Source of the DNA: Intestinibacter bartlettii
GTDB lineage: Bacteria; Bacillota; Clostridia; Peptostreptococcales; Peptostreptococcaceae
Direction: 5' to 3' (one strand)
Assembly (NCBI RefSeq): GCF_000154445.1
Contig: NZ_DS499564.1
DNA length: 64,000 nucleotides
How positions within the stretch are numbered: position 1 is the first letter of the stretch; every line of letters starts with the position of its first letter. Shown here one piece after another: positions 47,775 to 57,422 of the stretch. The notes below the pieces were generated by a model. The model was not told where the DNA came from. It did not search any database and saw nothing but the letters and a program-made list of their open reading frames with translations. Made by a program: the position numbers and the translations under genes.

Positions 47775-49178
47775 ATGAACTTACTTAATAATTTTTTTAA
47801 AAAACTAAATAATCCTGTTCCCGCTTTTGTACAAACAAAACTCGAAAAGGACGGAAGCAATGAACCTACTCTAAATTCAAAACCCAAAACTACATTTAGA
47901 GATGTTGCTGGCCTAGAGGAGATAAAAGAAGAACTTTTTGAAGTTGTTGATTTTATGAAATCACCAGAAAAGTATCAAAAAATGGGTGCAAAAATTCCTA
48001 AAGGAATTCTATTTTACGGGCCTCCTGGCACAGGTAAAACTTTATTAGCATCAGCAGTTGCTGGAGAAACTAATTCTTCTTTCTTCAATGTCACTGGTTC
48101 CGAATTCGTAGAAAAATACGTAGGTGTGGGAGCAAAAAGAGTTAGAACATTGTTCGAAAAAGCAAGAAAAGAAGCCCCAAGCATTATATTCATAGATGAA
48201 ATAGATGCCATAGGAGCAAAACGTCATCTTGAAAGCAACAATGAAAAAGACCAAACACTAAATCAATTACTAGTTGAAATGGATGGCTTTAACAAAGATT
48301 CAAACATAATAATAATAGGTGCAACTAATAGATTAGACCTTCTAGATGATGCTCTTTTAAGACCTGGAAGATTTGACAGACATATACACATTAGTTCTCC
48401 AAACGTAAAAACTAGATACGAAATTTTAAAAGTCCATACTAACAATAAACCATTAGATAAAACAGTCGATTTAGATTTATTAGCAAAAAAAACACATGGC
48501 TTTAATGGAGCCCATCTAGCTAATATAGCTAATGAAGCTGCAATATATGCAGTTAGGGACGCTAGCGAAGTAATAACTTCTGAACATTTCGATAGAGCTC
48601 TTGAAAGAGTTATCGCTGGTGTTGAATCAAAAAGTTCTGCACTAATCGAAAAGGAAAAGAAAATTGTATCTTACCATGAAGCTGGACATGCACTTGTTAG
48701 TAATATTTTAAATCTATGCAAAATACAAAAAATATCTATAGTCCCTAGAGGAGAAGCACTTGGCTATGTTCTTCAACTCCCAGACGAAGATAGATATATT
48801 TACACAAAAACAGAATTAATATCAAAAATTCAAATACTACTAGCTGGAAAGGCTGCCGAAGAATTGATATTTAATCATCAATCAACTGGTGCAAAAGATG
48901 ACATTCAAAAAGTCACAGACATAGCAACAAATATGGTTTGTGATTATGGTATGAGTAAATTAGGTTTAATAACTATTGATAAAAATACTAAGAATTTTTT
49001 ATCGGAACCTATCCAAAAAGAAATAAACAACATTGTAAATACATGTTATGAAAATACACTAAAAATTCTTAGAGAAAATATCAATGATCTACATATAGTT
49101 TCAAAATTCCTATTCGAAAATGAAACTATGACTTGTGACCAATTAGAAGATCTCATTAGAAAAGAAGCAGCCAATTAA
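47775..49178 (+). CDS. FtsH-like AAA+ zinc protease without membrane anchor
   Basis: The 467-residue protein has the FtsH AAA module with Walker A GPPGTGKT (82-89), Walker B IIFIDEIDAIG, pore loop FVEKYVGVG and second region of homology ATNRLDLLDDALLRPGRFDR. The zinc protease domain has HEAGH at 301-305 and a later Asp ligand in TGAKDDIQ. Normal FtsH has about 600 residues and two N-terminal membrane helices; here about 35 polar residues precede the AAA domain, so it should be soluble. The ATG at 47775 has TGAGGTG 6 bases upstream. A TTG at 47727 lacks a ribosome site and adds no membrane helix. Confidence 0.9.
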   Translation: MNLLNNFFKKLNNPVPAFVQTKLEKDGSNEPTLNSKPKTTFRDVAGLEEIKEELFEVVDFMKSPEKYQKMGAKIPKGILFYGPPGTGKTLLASAVAGETNSSFFNVTGSEFVEKYVGVGAKRVRTLFEKARKEAPSIIFIDEIDAIGAKRHLESNNEKDQTLNQLLVEMDGFNKDSNIIIIGATNRLDLLDDALLRPGRFDRHIHISSPNVKTRYEILKVHTNNKPLDKTVDLDLLAKKTHGFNGAHLANIANEAAIYAVRDASEVITSEHFDRALERVIAGVESKSSALIEKEKKIVSYHEAGHALVSNILNLCKIQKISIVPRGEALGYVLQLPDEDRYIYTKTELISKIQILLAGKAAEELIFNHQSTGAKDDIQKVTDIATNMVCDYGMSKLGLITIDKNTKNFLSEPIQKEINNIVNTCYENTLKILRENINDLHIVSKFLFENETMTCDQLEDLIRKEAAN

Positions 49179-49189
49179 AATTATTCTAT

Positions 49190-49217
49190 AAAAAGTCCTA
49201 TAAATTTAGGACTTTTT
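49190..49217 (+). terminator. Terminator after the FtsH-like gene
   Basis: Perfect 11-base hairpin AAAAAGTCCTA/TAGGACTTTTT, 12 bases past the stop. Confidence 0.9.
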
Positions 49218-49401
49218 ATATGTTTATGTTTTTTTAAGTTGCCTTAACTTAATTTATTCCCTACTATAAAGTTATAAAATAAATCAAAACTTTAAAATTG
49301 TTATAATTTCTTATAAATCAACTTTTGATAAATAAAAATAATAAATTATAAAAATAAAGTTTTAATAGTAAGTTTAATTTTGTAGTCTAGGAGGATAAAT
49401 C

Positions 49402-50796
49402 ATGGAAAATGTTCAACAAAACCCATTAGGTACAGATTCTATACCAAAATTAATGTTTAAATTTTCTGTGCCAAGTATTATAGCTATGATAGTTGGAGCA
49501 TTATACAATATTGTAGACCAGTTATTTATCGGTCAGGCAGTAGGAACTCTCGGCAATGCTGCAACAAATATTGCCTTCCCTCTTTCCACATCATGCATAG
49601 CTGTATCATTATTATTCGGAATTGGTGCAGCATCGTGTTTCAATTTAAGTATGGGGCGTGGTGAAAAAGAAAAATCACCATTTTATATAGGAAATGCGAT
49701 TATTATGTTATTTTCATCTGGTGTAATATTATTTATAATTACGCAACTATTTTTAACACAGATACTAAAAGCTTGTGGTTCTCCTAATGATGTACTTCCA
49801 TATGCTCAAACTTATGTGAGAATTACCTCATTTGGTTTCCCATTTTTAATTTTATCTGTAGGTGGAGGTCATATAATTCGTGCTGATGGCAGTCCCAAAA
49901 TATCAATGTTCTGTAATATATTAGGATCAGTTATTAATGTTATTTTAGACGCTATCTTTATATTTGGATTTAATATGGGAATGGCTGGTGCAGCCTATGC
50001 TACTATAATAGGTCAAATTGCATCTACTGTTGTTGTTATCATTTATATGAAAAACTTTAAAACAGTCCCTCTTTTGGCAAAACATTTCAAATTAAATATA
50101 AATTATATAAAAGAGGTTGCTTCTATAGGTATGGCATCTGGTATAAATCAACTTTCTATGATGATTGTTCAAATTATTTTAAATAATTCACTTAGATATT
50201 ATGGTGGTTTATCAATATATGGAGAGGCAATTCCCATTGCATGTGCAGGAATCACAATGAAAGTTTCACAACTATTCTTCTCAGTTGTAATCGGTCTTAG
50301 CCAAGGAAGTCAACCAATTGAAAGTTTTAACTATGGAGCTAAAAAATATCACAGAGTTAAATACACTTATATATTAGCAAACAAAGCAGGTGCGATTATA
50401 TCAATTATTGCATTTATATTATTTCAACTATTCCCTATGGAAATTATATCTTTATTTGGTTCCGGGACAGAAGAATATTATCAATTTGCAACAAAGTTTT
50501 TCCGTATCTTCTTATTCTTTATATGTATAAACTTTATACAACCTATTACATCGACATTTTTTACTTCTATCGGAAAACCTATAAAAGGTATATTTTTATC
50601 TTTAACTAGACAAATAATTTATTTACTTCCTTTAATAATTATACTACCTCTATTCTTTGGTATTGATGGTATAATTTTTGCTGGCCCGGCTGCTGATTTG
50701 ATTGCAGCAATAACATGTTTAATCACTATAAGTATAGAATTTAAAAATATGAAGCAATTGGAGTTAGTAGAAGAACATCAAAATATACATTTATAA
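49402..50796 (+). CDS. MATE family efflux transporter
   Basis: The 464-residue protein has twelve membrane helices in two MATE repeats. Typical segments are MFKFSVPSIIAMIVGALYNI at the start, VDQLFIGQAVG and later GLSQGSQPIESFNYGAKKY. MATE proteins export drugs or metabolites using Na+ or H+. GGAGGATAAATC precedes the ATG, and TATAAT at 49302-49307 is a possible -10. It is monocistronic between two terminators. The substrate is unknown. Confidence 0.93.
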   Translation: MENVQQNPLGTDSIPKLMFKFSVPSIIAMIVGALYNIVDQLFIGQAVGTLGNAATNIAFPLSTSCIAVSLLFGIGAASCFNLSMGRGEKEKSPFYIGNAIIMLFSSGVILFIITQLFLTQILKACGSPNDVLPYAQTYVRITSFGFPFLILSVGGGHIIRADGSPKISMFCNILGSVINVILDAIFIFGFNMGMAGAAYATIIGQIASTVVVIIYMKNFKTVPLLAKHFKLNINYIKEVASIGMASGINQLSMMIVQIILNNSLRYYGGLSIYGEAIPIACAGITMKVSQLFFSVVIGLSQGSQPIESFNYGAKKYHRVKYTYILANKAGAIISIIAFILFQLFPMEIISLFGSGTEEYYQFATKFFRIFLFFICINFIQPITSTFFTSIGKPIKGIFLSLTRQIIYLLPLIIILPLFFGIDGIIFAGPAADLIAAITCLITISIEFKNMKQLELVEEHQNIHL

Positions 50797-50797
50797 T

Positions 50798-50852
50798 AAA
50801 AAAACTATTTTTAACTTTAAATTATTATCTTTAAGTTAAAAATAGTTTTTAT
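50798..50852. terminator. Bidirectional terminator between MATE and siderophore ABC genes
   Basis: A near-20-base inverted repeat (AAAAACTATTTTTAACTT and its complement) with A/T-runs on both sides, between two convergent units. Confidence 0.9.
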
Positions 50853-50896
50853 TAATTCTTAATTTTCCATTGTAATAAATAATTATCATTTATATT

Positions 50897-51703
50897 TTAA
50901 ACATTTACATAATGTCTTCCCTTAGGAATTATAAATGGTGAGTGAGATACTGGATCTTTAATAACCTCACAATCTAGTCCAAATACATCATTTATTAATT
51001 CTGATGTTATAATGTCTTCTGGGCTTCCCTGTGACACTAATTTCCCTTTACGAAGAGCAAATATATAATCTGCATATCTTGCTGATAAATTTATATCATG
51101 AAGTACCATCACTATTGTAGTCCCTCTTTTTCGATTTAAATCAGTTAATAAATCTAATATTTCTACTTGATATGCTATATCTAAATAAGTTGTAGGTTCA
51201 TCTAATAAAAGTATATCTGTTTGTTGTGCAAGAGCCATAGCAATCCATACTCGTTGACGCTGACCACCTGATAGTTCATCAATACACCTATTCGCTAATT
51301 CCGAAATTCCCATTATTTCAAGTGCCTCTTCCACAGCTTCAAAATCTTCTTTATTTAAGCTACTAAATAAGTTTTGATAAGGGAATCTTCCTCTTGATAC
51401 TAAATCCCAAACAGTTATACCTTCTGGTACTACTGGTGATTGTGGTAATAATCCTAAAATTTGTGCCAGCTTTTTAGATGGCATTGTTGTAATTTTCTTT
51501 CCATCAATAACAATATCACCTGATAATGGCTTTATTAATCTAGCCATTGTCTTTAATAAAGTTGATTTACCACATCCATTAGAGCCTATTATTACACTAA
51601 CTTTATTACTAGGCACACTTAAATCTATACCATCTATTATAATTTTTTTATCATATCCAGTTACTATATTTTTAGCTTCAAATGTGTGTTGATTTTTATT
51701 CAT
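50897..51703 (-). CDS. Iron-siderophore ABC transporter ATPase
   Basis: The 268-residue FecE/FhuC-type ATPase has Walker A GSNGCGKST, signature LSGGQRQRVWIAMALAQ and Walker B ILLLDEPTTYLD, and powers import through the two permeases. Two ATGs lie in tandem; the second (51703) fits the GAGGAG site better, while the first shares one base with the permease stop (TAATG). Last gene of the four-gene operon. Order binding protein, permease, permease, ATPase matches fhuDBGC-like sets. Confidence 0.93.
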   Translation of the reverse strand: MNKNQHTFEAKNIVTGYDKKIIIDGIDLSVPSNKVSVIIGSNGCGKSTLLKTMARLIKPLSGDIVIDGKKITTMPSKKLAQILGLLPQSPVVPEGITVWDLVSRGRFPYQNLFSSLNKEDFEAVEEALEIMGISELANRCIDELSGGQRQRVWIAMALAQQTDILLLDEPTTYLDIAYQVEILDLLTDLNRKRGTTIVMVLHDINLSARYADYIFALRKGKLVSQGSPEDIITSELINDVFGLDCEVIKDPVSHSPFIIPKGRHYVNV

Positions 51704-51705
51704 CA

Positions 51706-52743
51706 TTATTCTCCTCTTCTATTTATACATATTAATAAAAATAACATGTATGGTGCCCCTAAAATCCCAGTAATAACACCTACTGGAAATCTTGTACTAA
51801 ATACATATTGTCCAATCATATCTGAACTAAGTACTAATAATGCACCTACAAGACCTGATGCTAGTACATTTGACGACCCACGCCCAACAATTTTTGATGC
51901 TATTGGTCCAGCTAAAAATGCAACAAATGCTATTGGTCCCGTAGTAGATGTTGCAAATGCTATTAAAAATACAGCACTTAAAATTAAAATAATTCTCACT
52001 AGATTTAGTCTTATACCAAGTGTCGTTGCAAATTCATCTCCTAACTCTAGTACTTGAAGATATTTTGTAAATAGTAAACTTATTATTCCAAATACCATTA
52101 CAACTATAAATAATGTTGGAATGCATTTCATTGTCATACCATTTAAACTTCCACTTAACCATCTCATTGCGCCTGGAACATCATATTGACTTGCCTTAAG
52201 CAATAAAAAAGAAATTGCGGCTTGAAGCATAGCTTGTATTCCTATACCGATTAATATCAATCTACTTCCTGAAAAGCTTATATCTTTAGATAGTAAATAT
52301 ATAAGCATTGATACTAAAAGTCCTGATATAACCGAAATTATCGAAACAGCCGGTCCACTCAATCCAAGCACCAATATGCAAAAAACTGCTGCCACACTAG
52401 ACCCTGATGTTACTCCTATTATATCTGGGCTTGCTAGAGGATTTCTAAGCATTGTTTGAAATGTGTTGCCTGCAATCCCAAATGCTATTCCAACCAATAA
52501 CCCACTAAGCATTCTTGGTAGACGTAATGTAGCTATCGCAAAATTAGCACCTTGAATATTTTCTCCTCTTAATACTCTTATAACCACATCTAATGAATAA
52601 TTTGTATTTCCATATAAAAGCATCATTATGCAAATACATAATACTATTGCAATAAGTGAAACATTAGCTATAATAGCACGAGCCCTTCTTTTATAGTAAG
52701 CATGTTTTATAAGGATACTATTATTTGTACTTCGCATTATCAT
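51706..52743 (-). CDS. Iron-siderophore ABC transporter permease (second)
   Basis: The 345-residue FecCD-family permease has about ten membrane helices, with LRLPRMLSGLLVGIAFGIAG and NPLASPDIIGVTSGSS as family motifs and TTGPIAFVAFLAGPIA near the ATPase-coupling region. It pairs with the permease encoded upstream, and the two genes overlap by four bases (ATGA), a sign of translational coupling. The plus-strand frames here are shadows. Confidence 0.92.
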   Translation of the reverse strand: MIMRSTNNSILIKHAYYKRRARAIIANVSLIAIVLCICIMMLLYGNTNYSLDVVIRVLRGENIQGANFAIATLRLPRMLSGLLVGIAFGIAGNTFQTMLRNPLASPDIIGVTSGSSVAAVFCILVLGLSGPAVSIISVISGLLVSMLIYLLSKDISFSGSRLILIGIGIQAMLQAAISFLLLKASQYDVPGAMRWLSGSLNGMTMKCIPTLFIVVMVFGIISLLFTKYLQVLELGDEFATTLGIRLNLVRIILILSAVFLIAFATSTTGPIAFVAFLAGPIASKIVGRGSSNVLASGLVGALLVLSSDMIGQYVFSTRFPVGVITGILGAPYMLFLLICINRRGE

Positions 52744-53759
52744 ATACTTTTCACCTTCGCTTTCCTAGCAATTATAATAAGTATTGGTGCACCTAAAAAT
52801 GCTGTTATAATTCCAACTTCTAATTCGCTCGGTGACCCAATTATTCTTCCTAAAACATCTGATATCATCAAAAGGATTGCCCCACCTATAGCAGACATTG
52901 GTATTAAATTTTTCATATCCGATCCTAAAATAAGACGTACAATATGAGGTATCATTAATCCTATAAAACCTATAGGTCCAGCTATTGCTGTCGTAGCTCC
53001 ACATAATATTACACCAGCTATTGCACACATAATTCTTACTAATCCTGTATTTACTCCAAGACCTGTAGCTACTTCATCACCTAAGGCTAATGCATTTAAT
53101 GCATGCATAAATATAACACTTATAATTAATCCGACTATAATAAATGGCAATACTGATTTTATACCTTCCCACGTTGCTCCACTTAAACTACCTACTTGCC
53201 AAAATCTATATGCATCCATAACATCTGTGCGTGGAAGAATTATTAAACTAACTAAAGATGATAGTATTGCACTAATTGAGGCACCAGCTAAAGCAAGTTT
53301 TATTGGAGTAATTCCTCCTGGTCCAATTGAAGCTATACCATATACACAAAACGATGTAAGGGCTGCCCCTATAAGTGCAAACCATATATATCCACTAGCT
53401 GTACTCAAATTAAAAAATGTAATCCCAACAACAACAAATAAAGATGCTCCTGTATTTACTCCTAAAATACTTGGATCAGCTATTGGATTACGTGTAATTG
53501 ATTGCATAAGTAAGCCTGATATTCCAAGTGAAGCTCCTGCAATAAGTGCAAATACTGTTCTCGGTATACGTTCTCGAACTACTAATGCATTAAGTGACAT
53601 ATTGTCGCTTTGAGTTAATGCACTAATCACTTCATCAAAACCAATATATCTAGAGCCCCACGCTAGTGAGGCCAAGATACATATTCCAAGAATAATAAAA
53701 CCACCTATGTATATTCCTATCATTTTTGATAATTTCATATTTATCTTGTATACTATCAT
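52740..53759 (-). CDS. Iron-siderophore ABC transporter permease (first)
   Basis: The 339-residue FecCD-family permease shows RERIPRTVFALIAGASLGIS, NPIADPSILGVNTGAS and IAGPIGFIGLMIPHIVRLIL. It starts 4 bases after the binding-protein stop with no strong ribosome site, so it probably relies on coupling. An in-frame ATG at 53738 is an alternative start. Confidence 0.92.
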   Translation of the reverse strand: MIVYKINMKLSKMIGIYIGGFIILGICILASLAWGSRYIGFDEVISALTQSDNMSLNALVVRERIPRTVFALIAGASLGISGLLMQSITRNPIADPSILGVNTGASLFVVVGITFFNLSTASGYIWFALIGAALTSFCVYGIASIGPGGITPIKLALAGASISAILSSLVSLIILPRTDVMDAYRFWQVGSLSGATWEGIKSVLPFIIVGLIISVIFMHALNALALGDEVATGLGVNTGLVRIMCAIAGVILCGATTAIAGPIGFIGLMIPHIVRLILGSDMKNLIPMSAIGGAILLMISDVLGRIIGSPSELEVGIITAFLGAPILIIIARKAKVKSI

Positions 53760-53763
53760 CTAA

Positions 53764-54804
53764 TTATTTTACTTTAGATGCAGCATCTCCTATTACTTTT
53801 AAATATTCATCTATTTTAGCCGGTATAGATAATGCACTAGGAGTACAAGATGCTGCTAATGCTGAACCATCTTCTATAACAGCAACTGATCCGTTTGCAA
53901 TTGCAGGAACTTTACTTAATAAAGTATCATCTTGTAAAGATTTTAATAATCCATCATTTCCGTAACAAACTATAATATCTGCATCTTCTAATATATCTAT
54001 ATTTTCTGAACTTATTTCAACATAGAAACTATTTGATCCTTCAGCTAACTTAGATATACTTTCCGGAAATTCTAATCCTAAATCTGTTAAATACGCTACA
54101 CGAGGGTCTGATGGTAAATATATATAAAATTTACCTAAGTCAGATGGATTAAAGTAGCAAAATACTGCTTTCTTTCCTTTTATATCTTTGTATTCACTTG
54201 TTTTTTCTTTTATTAATGTTTCTAATTCTTTAACTAATGCTTCACCTTCATCTTTCTTACCAATTGCAGTAGCATTAATATTTATTTGATCTCTCCATAA
54301 AGTTTGCCATGCCTCTGTTGGATATGCAACAACTGGAGCTATTTGACTTAATAAATCATATTCTTCTTGTGTTATTCCAGAATAAGCAGCTAATATAACA
54401 TCTGGGTTTGAGTCACTAATAGCTTCATAATCTATTCCATCCACATCATTAAATACAACAGGTTTATCTACACCTAATTCAGTATATTTCTGTGCTGTCC
54501 ATGGTAATAAACCATTTTCTTCTGTCTCACCATAATTTGCTTTAGATACTCCCACTGGTGTAATACCTAAGGCTAGCGGAACATCTTGATTTCCCCAAGA
54601 TATTGTTGCAATATTTTTAGGCTCACTCTCTATTATAGTTTCGCCATATGCATGTTTTATCTTTATTGGATAAGATGCAGAAGTACTCTGCTGCACATCA
54701 CTATTTTTACTATCATCTTTACTTTGAATATTTGTACTTGAACACCCTGTTGTAATAAGTAGGGCACAAGACATTACAATTGCACATAATTTTTTTAACT
54801 TCAT
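53764..54804 (-). CDS. Iron-siderophore substrate-binding lipoprotein
   Basis: The 346-residue protein has a lipoprotein signal peptide with lipobox LITTGC (C21), a polar linker and a class III periplasmic-binding fold (NIATISWGNQDVPLALGITP, FNDVDGIDYEAISDSNPDVI). It captures ferric siderophores or haem at the cell surface; the exact ligand cannot be told. It is first in the operon, and GGAGGAAGTT precedes the ATG. A promoter and a Fur-like site lie upstream. Confidence 0.92.
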   Translation of the reverse strand: MKLKKLCAIVMSCALLITTGCSSTNIQSKDDSKNSDVQQSTSASYPIKIKHAYGETIIESEPKNIATISWGNQDVPLALGITPVGVSKANYGETEENGLLPWTAQKYTELGVDKPVVFNDVDGIDYEAISDSNPDVILAAYSGITQEEYDLLSQIAPVVAYPTEAWQTLWRDQININATAIGKKDEGEALVKELETLIKEKTSEYKDIKGKKAVFCYFNPSDLGKFYIYLPSDPRVAYLTDLGLEFPESISKLAEGSNSFYVEISSENIDILEDADIIVCYGNDGLLKSLQDDTLLSKVPAIANGSVAVIEDGSALAASCTPSALSIPAKIDEYLKVIGDAASKVK

Positions 54805-54872
54805 AACTTCCTCCTATATATTTACAATATTTAAATTTAAATTCGAATATGATATCAATATTCTTTAGTAAT

Positions 54873-54887
54873 TGATAATAACATTCA
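54873..54887 (-). promoter_or_regulatory. Fur-like operator of the siderophore operon
   Basis: TGATAATAACATTCA matches the 7-1-7 Fur motif (TGATAATnATTATCA) at 11 of 14 positions, with one half-site perfect. It lies just downstream of the -10 element, where a bound repressor would block transcription. A second TGATAA half-site directly follows the -10. Confidence 0.6.
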
Positions 54888-54903
54888 TTATTTACCAGTT
54901 ATC

Positions 54904-54931
54904 ATTATAATGTTTTTATATATTTTGTAAA
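54904..54931 (-). promoter_or_regulatory. Promoter of the siderophore operon
   Basis: TTTACA (54926-54931), 16-base spacer, TATAAT (54904-54909) on the minus strand, about 100 bases before the binding-protein gene. Confidence 0.7.
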
Positions 54932-55034
54932 TATAATTATAATTTTTTTAATTTTATATTTTTCTCCATAAAAATTATAAAGTTTTAATACGATATAAAT
55001 AATACTTCAAATAATATTTAAATTTTTACATATA

Positions 55035-55086
55035 CAAAAAAACATCCTTATCATTGCATCTTAAAACAATAATAAGGATGTTTTTA
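55035..55086 (-). terminator. Terminator after thrS
   Basis: Hairpin with arms AAAACATCCTTAT and ATAAGGATGTTTT, about 25 bases past the thrS stop, with T-runs on both strands. Confidence 0.85.
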
Positions 55087-55109
55087 TTTAATATAATATT
55101 TTATTTTTA

Positions 55110-57029
55110 TTAGTCTTGTATTACGTTAACTTTATCTTCAACTTCTTTACATACCATAGCAACAAATTCGTCTACTGATAAGCTACCCATTTCACCTTTA
55201 TCTCTTGATCTAACTGAAACAGCATTTGCTTCAACTTCTTTTTCACCTACAACTAACATGTAAGGAACTTTTTCTAATTGTGCTTCTCTTATTTTGAAGC
55301 CCATTTTTTCCGCTCTGTCATCTATTTCAACTCTTAAACCTTTAGCAAATAAAGCATCTTTAACTGCTTTAGCATAATCGTTGTATTTATCAGATATAGG
55401 AAGTATTTTAACTTGAGTTGGAGCTATCCAAACTGGGAATTTACCAGCATAATGCTCTATTAATATTCCTATAAATCTTTCTATACTACCTAATAAAACT
55501 CTGTGTATCATAACTGGTCTATGTTTTTCACCATCTTGTCCTATATAAGTAGCATCGAATCTTTGTGGTAATTGCATATCTAATTGTATAGTACCACATT
55601 GCCATGTTCTACCTAAGCAATCTCTTAAGTGGAAGTCTATTTTTGGTCCATAGAATGCTCCATCACCTTCATTTATTTCATAAGCTAAACCTAATTCTTC
55701 TAAAGCTTCTCTTAAACCATTTTCAGCTATTTCCCACTCTTCATCAGTACCCATAGAATCTTCTGGTCTAGTAGATAACTCTATTCCATATTGGAATCCG
55801 AATACTTTGTATACGCTGTCTATAAGTCTAACTACGTCTTTTATTTCGTCTTTTATTTGTTCTGGTAACATGAATATATGCGCATCATCTTGAGTGAATG
55901 CTCTAACTCTCATAAGACCATGTAAAGCACCTGATAATTCATGTCTGTGAACTCTACCAAGCTCAGCAACTCTCATAGGGAAATCTCTATAAGAATGTGG
56001 TTTTGATTTGTAATATAACATTCCACCTGGGCAGTTCATTGGTTTTATAGCGAAATCTTGGTCGTCTATTTTAACAGTATACATATTTTCTTTGTAGTGA
56101 TACCAGTGTCCTGAAGTTTCCCATAAATGTCTGTTTAATATTATTGGAGTTTCTATTTCAACATAGTTATCTTCTTTATGTACTTCTCTCCAGAATTCTA
56201 ATAATGCATTTTTAAGTTGCATACCTTTAGGCATGAATAATGGGAATCCTGGTCCTTCTTCTGGTATGAAGAATAAATCTAATTCTTTACCTAATTTTCT
56301 GTGGTCTCTTTTCTTAGCTTCTTCCATTAAGTGTAAGTATGCTTCTAAATCTTTATTTTTTTCGAATGAAGTTCCGTATATTCTTTGAAGCATTTTATTT
56401 TTTTCATCTCCACGCCAGTAAGCACCTGCAACACTTAATAATTTTACAGCTTTAACTTTTTTAGTTGATGGAAGATGTGGCCCTCTACATAAGTCAGCGA
56501 AATCACCTTGTTTGTAGAATGATATTACTTCACCTTCTGGTAATTCTTCTATTAATTCAACTTTGTAGTCTTCACCATTTTCTTTAGCCCATTTTAAAGC
56601 ATCTTCTTTTGAAAGTTCATATCTTTCTATTTTTAAATCTTCTTTAGCTATTTTTTTCATTTCAGCTTCTATTTTAGCTAATTCTTCTTCTGTTATTCTA
56701 TGATCTAAATCTATATCATAGTAGAATCCATTTTCTATACTTGGTCCTATAGCAAGTTTTACCCCTGGATATAATCTTTTTAAAGCTTGAGCTAACATAT
56801 GAGCTGATGTATGTCTGAATACATCTTTTCCTTCTTCATCATCGAATTTATATAAGTTTAATTCGCAATCTTCACATACTTCATAGTCAAGACCTACTGT
56901 TTCACCGTTAACTGAAGCTGCAACAACAGCTCTAGCTAAACCTTCACTGATTGATTTTGCAATATCTAATACTGATACTTTGCCTTCGAATTCTTTAATT
57001 GAACCGTCTTTTAATGTAACTTTAATCAT
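55110..57029 (-). CDS. thrS: Threonyl-tRNA synthetase
   Basis: The 639-residue enzyme has a TGS domain (MIKVTLKDGSIKEF), an editing domain with HTSAHMLAQALK, and a class II catalytic core with MNCPGGMLYYKSK, MRVAELGRVHRHELSGAL and HRVLLGSIERFIGIL, then an HGTP anticodon domain. The start is 57029, where AGGAGG lies 6 bases upstream; the ORF-opening ATG at 57053 lies before that site. The T-box leader controls it. Confidence 0.97.
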   Translation of the reverse strand: MIKVTLKDGSIKEFEGKVSVLDIAKSISEGLARAVVAASVNGETVGLDYEVCEDCELNLYKFDDEEGKDVFRHTSAHMLAQALKRLYPGVKLAIGPSIENGFYYDIDLDHRITEEELAKIEAEMKKIAKEDLKIERYELSKEDALKWAKENGEDYKVELIEELPEGEVISFYKQGDFADLCRGPHLPSTKKVKAVKLLSVAGAYWRGDEKNKMLQRIYGTSFEKNKDLEAYLHLMEEAKKRDHRKLGKELDLFFIPEEGPGFPLFMPKGMQLKNALLEFWREVHKEDNYVEIETPIILNRHLWETSGHWYHYKENMYTVKIDDQDFAIKPMNCPGGMLYYKSKPHSYRDFPMRVAELGRVHRHELSGALHGLMRVRAFTQDDAHIFMLPEQIKDEIKDVVRLIDSVYKVFGFQYGIELSTRPEDSMGTDEEWEIAENGLREALEELGLAYEINEGDGAFYGPKIDFHLRDCLGRTWQCGTIQLDMQLPQRFDATYIGQDGEKHRPVMIHRVLLGSIERFIGILIEHYAGKFPVWIAPTQVKILPISDKYNDYAKAVKDALFAKGLRVEIDDRAEKMGFKIREAQLEKVPYMLVVGEKEVEANAVSVRSRDKGEMGSLSVDEFVAMVCKEVEDKVNVIQD

Positions 57030-57085
57030 TTTTTGCCTCCTATATTTTTTCAAAATAAATTTTTAATTTATAATAATCTAAAATA

Positions 57086-57325
57086 AAAAAACTCGTCCCA
57101 TAAAGTTGGGACGAGTGTTATATCGTGGTTCCACCCAAGTTGATTTATTTATATAATAAACAAATCCTCTTGATGACTATAAGGTTGTCAACCGAACACT
57201 TTCACATCTAATGCTAATAAGTTCCGCTCCGAGGTAGTTTTTCAAATAGATTATTTTATAAGGCTTTCAGCCGGTGACCTTACTCTCTAGCAAAATAGAT
57301 TCTAATTTACTTGTCCTCTTCATCG
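57086..57325 (-). promoter_or_regulatory. T-box leader of thrS (Thr specifier ACC)
   Basis: On the minus strand: AGAGAGTAAGG at stem I, a specifier loop with ACC (57233-57235), the T-box sequence TGGGTGGAACCACG (57124-57137) and a terminator with arms ACTCGTCCCA and TGGGACGAGT (57091-57116) plus a T-run. Uncharged tRNA-Thr should relieve termination. Confidence 0.93.
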
Positions 57326-57422
57326 CAATTATATTATAATTTTTAACTATTCTGATTTAGATTATAACAGATACTTAATAATCATTCAACAATAATATTC
57401 AACAAATTTCTTTTAAATTTTA

